From the NCBI GenBank assembly GCA_947581845.1, contig CANPVY010000173.1, positions 1 through 12,273 on the forward strand: a DNA stretch of 12,273 nt, in the 5' to 3' direction. Both the position numbers and the translations under genes were made by a program. The DNA comes from an uncultured bacterium (GTDB lineage: Bacteria > Gemmatimonadota > Gemmatimonadetes > Palauibacterales > KS3-K002). The notes beneath the pieces are model-generated. The model was given only the letters and a program-made list of their open reading frames with translations, was not told the DNA's origin and searched no databases. Below, piece after piece: positions 1 through 5,873 of this stretch (positions are counted from its first letter, which is position 1; every line of letters begins with the position of its first letter).

Positions 1-1451
1 GTGTAGCCGGTCACCCGTGGGGCGTGGTGTGGGCTCCTGACGGCAACCGGCTGCTGACGGACCTGGCGCCTACGCCGCTGACGGACGACCGGTACATGTT
101 TCGGCGCCTGCACGTGATCGATGCGGCGTCCGGTGCCGTGTTATCCAACCTCGACAATCCAGGCAAACTCGGAAGTTTCCGCTGGTCGCCGGATGGCAGA
201 ACGATCGCTCTGGTCTCGGGCGTTGATATCCACGACCCCCGGGAGGGTCGACTGGTGGTGGTACGGCCGGAGGGCGGCGAGTATCGCGATCTGCTGCCAG
301 AGCTGGAGGGGCACGTACAAGACTTCTGGTTCGCTGCCAACGGCAGGATCGTCTACCTGGCGAGCATCGGTGTCGGCAGCCGTGTGGGTCGTGTGCGAGC
401 GGATGGTCGGGGTGCGGAGGTGCTGTACGAGGGCACGGACCCCGTGATCGACGCGCTGAGTCTCGATGAGCGGGGTCGTCGGCTAGCGCTCGTCGCCGAG
501 TCGCCGACGACGCCACCCGAGGTGTTCGCGCTCCGGGTGGACCGGCGTGCCAGCCCGGTGCGCCTGAGCGACTCCAACCCGTGGCTCTCGGAGATCCGCT
601 TCGGCGAGCAGGAGATCGTGCGCTGGAGTGCGAGCGACGGTCTCGAGATCGAGGGCCTGCTGATCCATCCGCTGGATGGGCGGGCGGGCGAGCGGGTCCC
701 GACGATCGTGGTCGCGCATGGCGGACCCGAGTCGCACTACAAGAACGGCTGGCTGACGGCGTACTCGATGCCGGGTCAGGTGGCGGCGGCCCGAGGCTAC
801 GCCGTCTTCTACCCCAACTATCGCGGGAGCACGGGCCGCGGGGTGGCCTTCTCCAAGGGCGACCAGGGTGATGGCGTAGGCGCGGAATTCGATGACGTGT
901 TGGCCGGAATCGACTTCCTGATCGAGCGCGGGTTGGCCGATCACGAGCGCGTCGGGATCACCGGCGGGTCGTACGGTGGCTACTTCACCGGCTGGGCCGC
1001 GACACGTCACAGCGAACGCTTCGCCGCTGGCGTCATGCGCTACGGCGTCTCGGATCAGCTGTCGAAGACGGGTACGAGCGACATCTATAAGGAGCTGGAA
1101 CTCGTACACTGGCTGACCAACCCCTACGAGAACCTGGACCTCTTCTTGGAGCGGAGCCCGGTGCGCTACGTGGACAACGCCCGGACGCCACTCCTCATCG
1201 CTCACGGCAGCGAGGACGCCAGGGTGCACCCGGGCCAATCGCTGGAGATGTACAGGGCCCTCAAGGTCAGAGCAGAAGTGCCTGTGCGGCTGGTCCTCTA
1301 CCCTGGCGAGCCGCACGGATTCAGACGGGCGGCATCACGCTACGACTTCAGCCTGCGGATGCTGCGCTGGTTCGACCATTTCCTGAAGGAGGGCCGCACC
1401 GATCTGCCGCCTTGGCGGATCGAGTACGAGCTGGGCGGGGACGCGAAGTAG
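1..1451 (+). CDS. S9-family serine peptidase (prolyl oligopeptidase type), 5' partial
   Basis: The frame is open from base 3, so the true start lies outside the window; about 482 codons are visible. S9 peptidases of this kind are usually some 650-700 residues, so perhaps a quarter is missing. The N-terminal part shows PD40/WD40-like beta-propeller strands (VVWAPDGN near 24-50 and FRWSPDGRT near 177-203). The C-terminal part is the alpha/beta-hydrolase domain: an HGGP motif (His codon at 717), the nucleophile elbow GGSYGGY (Ser codon 969-971), the catalytic Asp in GSEDARV (1215-1217) and the catalytic His in GEPHGF (1314-1316), so the triad looks intact. It should hydrolyse short peptides, as acylaminoacyl- or dipeptidyl-peptidases do; exact specificity cannot be read here. 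Export cannot be judged without the N-terminus. It converges on the dipeptidyl peptidase IV gene, making a two-peptidase neighbourhood. Confidence 0.93.
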   Translation, partial: VAGHPWGVVWAPDGNRLLTDLAPTPLTDDRYMFRRLHVIDAASGAVLSNLDNPGKLGSFRWSPDGRTIALVSGVDIHDPREGRLVVVRPEGGEYRDLLPELEGHVQDFWFAANGRIVYLASIGVGSRVGRVRADGRGAEVLYEGTDPVIDALSLDERGRRLALVAESPTTPPEVFALRVDRRASPVRLSDSNPWLSEIRFGEQEIVRWSASDGLEIEGLLIHPLDGRAGERVPTIVVAHGGPESHYKNGWLTAYSMPGQVAAARGYAVFYPNYRGSTGRGVAFSKGDQGDGVGAEFDDVLAGIDFLIERGLADHERVGITGGSYGGYFTGWAATRHSERFAAGVMRYGVSDQLSKTGTSDIYKELELVHWLTNPYENLDLFLERSPVRYVDNARTPLLIAHGSEDARVHPGQSLEMYRALKVRAEVPVRLVLYPGEPHGFRRAASRYDFSLRMLRWFDHFLKEGRTDLPPWRIEYELGGDAK

Positions 1452-1462
1452 CAGAGGGGGTG

Positions 1463-1608
1463 GGCGCCGGGGGACCGCTCGCTCCGGTCGACCCGGCAGC
1501 TGCGGTCGGTGTTTCCCGCGAGGACAGCGGGCAGCTCACCTGCAGACTGGGGCTAAGGATCGGAGCCGGGTTGCTAAAACCAACTTCGCTCGTCGGTCCC
1601 CCGGCGCC
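1463..1608. repeat. Perfect 15-bp inverted repeat filling a convergent intergenic spacer
   Basis: GGCGCCGGGGGACCG at 1463-1477 is the exact reverse complement of 1594-1608. The left arm begins 12 nt after the stop of the plus-strand peptidase and the right arm ends 3 nt short of the stop of the minus-strand dipeptidyl peptidase. Inside are further pairings: ACCCGGC 1491-1497 with GCCGGGT 1565-1571, CCCGC 1515-1519 with GCGGG 1527-1531, and GCAG 1531-1534 with CTGC 1540-1543. A transcript crossing the spacer in either direction could fold into a long branched structure. No T-run follows either arm, and the loop between the outer arms is 116 nt, so it is not a classical intrinsic terminator. 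It may act as a shared 3' end structure; function is unknown. Confidence 0.6.
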
Positions 1609-1611
1609 TCG

Positions 1612-3798
1612 CTAGAGGTTCTGCTTCAAGAATTCCGTCATCAAGGTGTAGAGATTGACGCGCTTCGTCTCGCCGCGTATGCCGTGCGGCTCGTTGGGAT
1701 AGAGCCGAAGCTCGAACTGCTTGTCGGCCTCGATCAGCCGCTCGACGAGTTGGAGCGTGTTCTGCACGTGCACGTTGTCGTCGCCGGTGCCATGGACGAG
1801 CAGCAGGCGGCCCTGCAAGCGATCGGCATAGGCCAGCGGTGCGCTCTCGGCATAGCCGTCGAGGTTCTCCTGCGGTGTGCGCATGTAGCGCTCCGTATAA
1901 ATCGTGTCGTAGAGCCGCCAGTCGGTCACAGGCGCGCCGGAGATCGCGGCTCGGAAGACGTCGGCACCTTTCAGCATGCAGAGCGCGGCCATGTAACCGC
2001 CGTAGCTCCAGCCCCAAATGCCGATGCGGCCGGCGTCGACATAGGGCAGCGCGGCGAAGTAGCGCGCGGCGGCGATCTGATCCTGCGACTCGTACCGACC
2101 GAGGTTCAGGTAGGTCATCTTCTTGAACCTCGCACCGCGCGCGCCCGTGCCCCGGTTGTCCACGCTGGCCACCAAGTAGCCCTCACGCGCCAGCACCTCG
2201 TGCCAGAGGTAGCGGTCGCCGCCCCAGGAATCGCTGACCGTCTGCGAGCCGGGGCCGCCGTACACGTACATGAGCAGCGGGTAGCGCCGGCCAGGATCGA
2301 AGTCCGGCGGCTTGATCAGCCAAGCGTTGAGCTCGAGGCCGCCCTCCAGCGGGATCTCGAGGAACTCGGGCGGTGCGAGCTCGAGGGCGTCGAGCTTCTG
2401 CTTGAGCGCTGCGTTGTCGGCGAGCGTTCGCACGACCTGGCCGTTCGCGCGCCTGAGGGTCTGCACCGGTGGCACGCCGGCCCGTGAATACGTGTCCACG
2501 TAGTAGCGATACGTGGGATCGAAGCTGACCTGGTGGCTCCCCGTCGGCCCGGAGATCCGTGTGAGGTCCCGGCCATCGAGTCCGACGCGGTAGAGCGGCC
2601 GGCTGAGTGGCCCGTCGGCGGCCGCGCTGAAGTAGACGAGCTTCATCCGCTCGTCCACCCCGTAGACGTTCCGCACGTCCCAGTCGCCCGTGGTGAGCTT
2701 GCTGACGATCGACCCGTCACGGGCGAACAGATACAGCTGGGCGTAGCCGTCACGCTCGCTGAGGTAGACGAACATCTTGCCGCCCTCGATCCAGATCGGC
2801 TCCTGCACGTCCAGCCAGGCCGCATCGCTGTCGGTCATGACGACCCGGGACTCACCTGTCCGCACGTCGGCCAGCAGGAGCTCCATGCGGTTCTGGTGGC
2901 GATTCAGCCGTTGGAACCAGATCTCGGACGATGAGTTCGCGAAGTCCATGCGGGCGATGTAGAAGTCGCCGTCGTCTTCGGGCTCGACATCGATCCAGGT
3001 GGTCTGCCCGGTGGCGAGCTCGACGACGCCGAGTCGGACCTCCGAGTTCTGCGTACCGGCCTTGGGGTAGCGGACCGGTGTGAGCTCGGGGTAGAGCGTC
3101 ATCAAGTCGATCAGGTAGAAGGGCGGGATCGGGCTCTGATCGAAGCGCCAGAAGGCGATCCTCTTGCCGTCCGGACTCCAGCGGAAGCCATCGACCAGCG
3201 AGAGTTCCTCCTCGTATACCCAGTCTGTGGTACCGTTGATGATGTCCTCACTGCCGTCTTCGGTGAGCGCTCTTTCCTCGCCGCTGGCCAGCTCGCTGAC
3301 GTAGATGTCGTGATCACGGACAAACGCCACGTAGCGGGCGTCGGGCGAGAACTTGGCGTAGGCCTGGTAGCCGGGCTGGGTACTCACCGGGGTGAGCGTC
3401 TTCGCGTTGAAGTCCCACACGTAGTAGGTGGCCCTCCTGCTGCGTCGCCAGATCCGTACCGTGTCTGCGGCGATGAGTAGCTTCGAGCCGTCGGCGGAGA
3501 ACTGATAGGAGCTGATCTCGACGGGCTCATCTTCTCCAGGCGGCACAAGATAGTCGCCGCGTAGGAGCAGCTCGCGCTCACCGGAGCTCGCATCGACCTT
3601 GTAGAGATCGGTGCGGCCGTCCTCGCGCTCGAGGATCGTGTAGTGACGCCCGTCATCCATCCAGTTGACGCTGACGCGGTCAGGACTGAAATCGCGCGAG
3701 CCGTAGATACGCGCGACGCTCAGCTCGATCTCCTGAGCTGCGGCGGGCGCGGCGAGGGTGAGGGCCAGGGCAGCTGCCGCAAGACGTTTCGCGATCAT
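1612..3798 (-). CDS. dpp4: Secreted dipeptidyl peptidase IV (S9B family)
   Basis: Encodes 728 residues, the usual size for bacterial DPP IV. The enzyme removes X-Pro or X-Ala dipeptides from peptide N-termini, probably in the periplasm. The ATG at 3798 is chosen because it opens a clear signal peptide (MIAKRL, a hydrophobic Ala/Leu core, cleavage likely after APAAA before QE near residue 22); the frame is open further upstream but that stretch is not protein-like. The beta-propeller domain (about 90-440) carries DWVYEEEL with three Glu (196-198), matching the double-Glu site that holds the substrate amino terminus. The hydrolase domain (about 520-725) has GWSYGGY (Ser598), GTGDDNVH (Asp673) and NEPHGI (His705), plus the family signature VTDWRLYDTIYTERYM. 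The upstream sequence has only a weak AGAGAA ribosome site. It is divergent from the FBP aldolase/phosphatase gene and convergent with another S9 peptidase. Confidence 0.96.
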   Translation of the reverse strand: MIAKRLAAAALALTLAAPAAAQEIELSVARIYGSRDFSPDRVSVNWMDDGRHYTILEREDGRTDLYKVDASSGERELLLRGDYLVPPGEDEPVEISSYQFSADGSKLLIAADTVRIWRRSRRATYYVWDFNAKTLTPVSTQPGYQAYAKFSPDARYVAFVRDHDIYVSELASGEERALTEDGSEDIINGTTDWVYEEELSLVDGFRWSPDGKRIAFWRFDQSPIPPFYLIDLMTLYPELTPVRYPKAGTQNSEVRLGVVELATGQTTWIDVEPEDDGDFYIARMDFANSSSEIWFQRLNRHQNRMELLLADVRTGESRVVMTDSDAAWLDVQEPIWIEGGKMFVYLSERDGYAQLYLFARDGSIVSKLTTGDWDVRNVYGVDERMKLVYFSAAADGPLSRPLYRVGLDGRDLTRISGPTGSHQVSFDPTYRYYVDTYSRAGVPPVQTLRRANGQVVRTLADNAALKQKLDALELAPPEFLEIPLEGGLELNAWLIKPPDFDPGRRYPLLMYVYGGPGSQTVSDSWGGDRYLWHEVLAREGYLVASVDNRGTGARGARFKKMTYLNLGRYESQDQIAAARYFAALPYVDAGRIGIWGWSYGGYMAALCMLKGADVFRAAISGAPVTDWRLYDTIYTERYMRTPQENLDGYAESAPLAYADRLQGRLLLVHGTGDDNVHVQNTLQLVERLIEADKQFELRLYPNEPHGIRGETKRVNLYTLMTEFLKQNL

Positions 3799-3951
3799 GG
3801 CGATTCTCTGGGTTGAGTGAACGGGACGAGGCAAAATAGGGAACTGCGCGTGGCATTGCGATAGCCTGTAGGCAAGCGGGTTGCCTTTCGACGTGCGGGC
3901 CAGTCTCTTAGATGCTGTCCCCGTGCATAACCTCGGATGGAGGCGAGTACC
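3799..3951. promoter_or_regulatory. Divergent promoter region with a small dyad
   Basis: This 153-bp spacer separates the start codons of the dipeptidyl peptidase (minus) and the FBP aldolase/phosphatase (plus), so it must hold both promoters unless one gene lacks its own. A dyad AGGCAA-GCGGG-TTGCCT lies at 3870-3886, and a further GCCT at 3864-3867 gives an alternative overlapping pairing; this could be an operator. AT-richer hexamers that might be -10 elements are TTAGAT at 3908-3913 for the plus gene and TATTTT (read on the minus strand, just left of the middle) for the peptidase, but neither has a good -35 at normal spacing. GGAGG at 3939-3943 is the ribosome site of the plus-strand gene. 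Confidence 0.4.
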
Positions 3952-5055
3952 ATGGCGCGTAATGAGGTTAGCCTGAGCGTCATCAAGGCCGATGTCGGGG
4001 GTCTGGTGGGCCACGCCGGGATCCACCCTGATCTGGTGGCAACCGGTGAGGAGGAGTTGGAGTCGGCGAAAGCGGAAGGACGGGTTATCGATTTTCACGT
4101 TACCAACTGCGGTGACGACCTTCAGCTCATCGTGAGCCACGGGCACGGCGATAACAGTGCCGAGATTCACGGGCTGGCCTGGCATGTGTTTGAGGCGTGC
4201 ACGGCGGTAGCCAAGAAGCTGAAGCTGTACGGTGCTGGGCAGGATCTGCTCGCCGATGCTTTCGCCGGTACAGTGCGCGGGCTGGGGCCGGGCGTGGCGG
4301 AGATGACGTTCGTGGAGCGAGCATCCGAACCCGTGGTCGTGTTCATGGCCGACAAGACCTCGGCCGGCGCTTGGAACCTGCCGCTCTACAAGATGTTCGC
4401 CGACCCGTTCAACACGGCGGGCCTCGTCATCTCTCTCGCTCTGCATGACGGGTTCAAGTTCGACGTGCTGGATGTGCGCAAGAATCGGAGGATGGTGCTC
4501 AGCTGTCCCGAGGAGATGTACGACCTGCTGGTCTTCATCGGTGCGCCTGGGCGCTACACCGTGCAGGCAGTGTACACGCAGGACGGTGAGATCGCGGCTG
4601 CGTCCTCGACGGAGCGGCTCAACCTGATCGCGGGCAAATATGTGGGGAAGGATGATCCGGTGTGCGTCGTCCGGGCCCAGTCACAGTTCCCGGCGGTGGG
4701 CGAGGTGCTGGAGCCGTTCAGCTTTCCGCAGATCGTGGAGGGCTGGATGCGCGGGTCACACCACGGGCCACTGATGCCGGTCGCGCGCAAGGACGCACAG
4801 TGCACGCGCTTCGACGGACCGCCACGGGTGTCTGCGCTGGGCTTCCAGGTCTCGGACGGTCATCTCATCGGGCCACGCGACCTGTTCGACGATCCGGCGT
4901 GGGACAAGACGCGGCAGGAGTGCCTGGTGCTGGCCGACCAGCTGCGGCGGCACGGGCCGTTCGAGCCCCATCGGCTGCCTATGGAGGAGATGGAGTACAC
5001 GACGCTCCCCGAGGTCGCCAAGCGGCTCGAATCGCGTTGGGAGACGGCCGGCTGA
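3952..5055 (+). CDS. fbp: Bifunctional fructose-1,6-bisphosphate aldolase/phosphatase (class V FBPase)
   Basis: Encodes 367 residues. The enzyme condenses dihydroxyacetone phosphate and glyceraldehyde 3-phosphate and then dephosphorylates the product to fructose 6-phosphate, giving a one-way gluconeogenic step in the cytoplasm. Similarity to the archaeal-type family runs end to end: SVIKAD (Asp14) with His21, GDDLQL (Asp55, Asp56) for metals, YGAGQDLL, RGLGPGVAEM, FMADKT (Asp134), LPLYKMFADPFNT, LIAGKYVGKDDP with Tyr230, Schiff-base Lys233 and metal Asp234/235, GWMRGSHHGPLMPV, ATRFDGPP-like CTRFDGPP, FDDPA and the C-terminal EYTTLP (Tyr349). All residues known to matter for both activities appear present. 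ATG 3952 is preferred over the in-frame ATG at 3937 because GGAGG (3939-3943) sits 8 nt before it and family members start at this point. It is the most confidently identified metabolic gene here. Confidence 0.97.
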   Translation: MARNEVSLSVIKADVGGLVGHAGIHPDLVATGEEELESAKAEGRVIDFHVTNCGDDLQLIVSHGHGDNSAEIHGLAWHVFEACTAVAKKLKLYGAGQDLLADAFAGTVRGLGPGVAEMTFVERASEPVVVFMADKTSAGAWNLPLYKMFADPFNTAGLVISLALHDGFKFDVLDVRKNRRMVLSCPEEMYDLLVFIGAPGRYTVQAVYTQDGEIAAASSTERLNLIAGKYVGKDDPVCVVRAQSQFPAVGEVLEPFSFPQIVEGWMRGSHHGPLMPVARKDAQCTRFDGPPRVSALGFQVSDGHLIGPRDLFDDPAWDKTRQECLVLADQLRRHGPFEPHRLPMEEMEYTTLPEVAKRLESRWETAG

Positions 5056-5095
5056 TGTGATGGGCGCAGGCTGGTATGGGCGGCGAGGGGGAAAC

Positions 5096-5141
5096 CTTGG
5101 GATCACGGGGCAAGTCTGCCCTGTGTCGCCCTGATCCCGAG
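5096..5141. terminator. Putative bidirectional terminator hairpin
   Basis: CTTGGGATCA at 5096-5105 pairs with TGATCCCGAG at 5132-5141 (nine Watson-Crick pairs and one G-U). An inner hairpin GGGCA-AGTC-TGCCC occupies 5108-5121. It lies 40 nt after the stop of the FBP aldolase/phosphatase gene and 33 nt after the stop of the minus-strand miniprotein gene, which is the right place to end both convergent units. On the minus strand GGTTTCC follows the stem; on the plus strand the tail is only CTGTCTTGG, so U-tracts are weak. Confidence 0.4.
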
Positions 5142-5174
5142 CTGTCTTGGAGAGATCGTTTGGCGTGGTTGGCT

Positions 5175-5318
5175 CTAGCCGATGAACAGGACGAGCTCGT
5201 CGTCGCTGGCGGCTTCGTCCAAATCCAGCATCGCCGATCGCTGTGAGTCGTGGCGTACCCAGCCCACGAAGCTCAACAGGGCCAGCGAGAAGATCGAGAA
5301 TAGCACGGCGCACCGCAT
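5175..5318 (-). CDS. Small single-pass membrane protein, unknown function (47 aa)
   Basis: Not recognised as any named family. The gene starts at ATG 5318 behind a near-ideal ribosome site, GGGAGG with a 6-nt spacer, which is better than the sites of most large genes in this window. The product has a hydrophobic segment at about residues 3-21 (CAVLFSIFSLALLSFVGWV), a short basic turn (RHDSQR), then an acidic tail (LDLDEAASDDELVLFIG) to the TAG stop. It could be a small membrane-anchored or exported peptide with the acidic end on one face; with no Cys after the membrane segment it is not a lipoprotein. On its transcript a terminator-like hairpin lies upstream (5397-5426) and another downstream (5096-5141), suggesting its own transcription unit. 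A GGAACT box about 18 nt before TACATA just upstream (around 5350-5385) could be an ECF-type promoter, but this is weak. Confidence 0.6.
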   Translation of the reverse strand: MRCAVLFSIFSLALLSFVGWVRHDSQRSAMLDLDEAASDDELVLFIG

Positions 5319-5389
5319 CCCAGGCCTCCCAAATGGATCGAGTGAGTCACGTGTATATGTACCGTGGCTCAAGCGCCCTAGTTCCTGCA

Positions 5390-5426
5390 GAAAGGTAAAG
5401 GCGCGGGCCTTTCGGCCCGCGCCTTT
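5390..5426 (-). terminator. Intrinsic terminator hairpin with GAAA tetraloop
   Basis: A perfect 13-bp stem (5397-5409 with 5414-5426) closes on TTTC, which reads GAAA, a GNRA tetraloop, on the minus strand. There the stem is followed by TTTACCTTTC, a broken T-tract, and its left flank is A-rich, as in intrinsic terminators. On the plus strand the stem is followed by TTTGGGG, which is poorer. It most likely ends minus-strand transcripts: either from the glycosyltransferase operon some 450 nt upstream or from the weak ORF whose stop lies 41 nt upstream of the stem. Confidence 0.65.
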
Positions 5427-5467
5427 GGGGCGGCCACCGACCGCGACACCGCTGCCCAAGGTGAGGT

Positions 5468-5695
5468 TCATGATAGGTCCGGTGCACGTGCGGGGACCGA
5501 CCAGTACGCCGCTGGCCGGCAGCTCGTGAGGCCGGTGAAGCCGGCCTCGGGGAACCGGAAATACGAGTAACGGTCGGTGGTGAGGTTAACTTGATCCCGC
5601 GCCAGCTCCCCGGTCACAACGCCGGCAGCGGTCATTGTGCCCGAACGGGTTCGGAACTTCTGACCGCTCCCTCGGATGGTCGCAGTGGCTGGCAT
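5468..5695 (-). CDS. Weak hypothetical ORF (75 aa), possibly not translated
   Basis: No recognisable family. For it: the TGA stop lies 41 nt before the strong minus-strand terminator hairpin, and the middle of the frame (around GELARDQVNLTTDRYSYF) uses mostly G/C-ending codons and gives a mixed, protein-like composition with aromatic residues. Against it: no Shine-Dalgarno sequence precedes the ATG at 5695, third-position GC is lower at both ends, and it has no hydrophobic core or motif. The frame is also open upstream to about 5804 without a better start. It may be a decayed gene fragment or chance. Confidence 0.25.
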   Translation of the reverse strand: MPATATIRGSGQKFRTRSGTMTAAGVVTGELARDQVNLTTDRYSYFRFPEAGFTGLTSCRPAAYWSVPARAPDLS

Positions 5696-5770
5696 CGGGC
5701 GTTGGCTCAGGTGATAACAGTTGTGGTTAAAGACGTTACGCGAATCTGCTGCCGATCTCTCTAGGCTGCA

Positions 5771-5789
5771 GGCGGTCGCTCGGACCGCC
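5771..5789 (-). terminator. Possible terminator hairpin behind the glycosyltransferase operon
   Basis: A perfect 7-bp stem, GGCGGTC/GACCGCC with a 5-nt loop, stands 85 nt downstream of the TAA of the last gene in the minus-strand operon. No U-tract follows it on that strand, so it would need Rho or act as an mRNA 3' stabiliser. On the plus strand CTTTCGG follows. Position is the main argument. Confidence 0.3.
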
Positions 5790-5873
5790 CTTTCGGTAAG
5801 TCATTAAGGCTAGGAGCGTGCCAGCGCGCGGGTGGTCCCGGGCGGAGGGTTCGGGCGCGCGAAAAACGTATGT

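Larger units (their letters stand above)
5427..5873. other. Gene-poor spacer downstream of the glycosyltransferase operon
   Basis: This 447-bp stretch has no gene that can be supported well; only the weak 75-codon minus-strand ORF falls in it. Two hairpins are visible: GAGGCCGG-TGAAG-CCGGCCTC at 5528-5548, and GGCGGTC-GCTCG-GACCGCC at 5771-5789. The second lies about 85 nt after the stop of the last glycosyltransferase gene and could slow or end its transcript, but no T-run follows on that strand. Part of the region (around 5710-5750) is AT-richer than the rest of the window and could hold a promoter, but no good -35/-10 pair was found. Confidence 0.5.

Noticed and set aside
483..1316. 277-codon minus-strand ORF opposite the first peptidase
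   Set aside because: It lies fully antisense to a gene with an intact S9 catalytic triad; its sequence is low-complexity and typical of GC-rich shadow frames.
1463..1608. MITE or insertion-sequence remnant
   Set aside because: The terminal repeats could fit a miniature element, but no flanking direct duplication is visible and no second copy occurs in the window.
1684..2487. 267-codon plus-strand ORF opposite DPP IV
   Set aside because: Shadow of the DPP IV catalytic domain; no ribosome site or motif.
3937..3951. Earlier in-frame ATG for the FBP aldolase/phosphatase
   Set aside because: GGAGG at 3939-3943 overlaps this ATG's own codons and is spaced for the ATG at 3952, which also matches the family N-terminus.
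3799..4446. Upstream extension of the DPP IV frame to 944 codons
   Set aside because: It would run antisense through the start of the FBP aldolase/phosphatase gene and bury the signal peptide in the interior.
5182..5529. 115-codon plus-strand ORF across the miniprotein and hairpin region
   Set aside because: Ser/Arg/Pro-rich composition without motifs; it crosses the strong hairpin and is antisense to the better-supported small gene.
5528..5548. Hairpin GAGGCCGG-TGAAG-CCGGCCTC as a terminator
   Set aside because: The stem is perfect but no T-run follows on either strand, and it lies within the weak ORF; short GC palindromes are frequent at this base composition.
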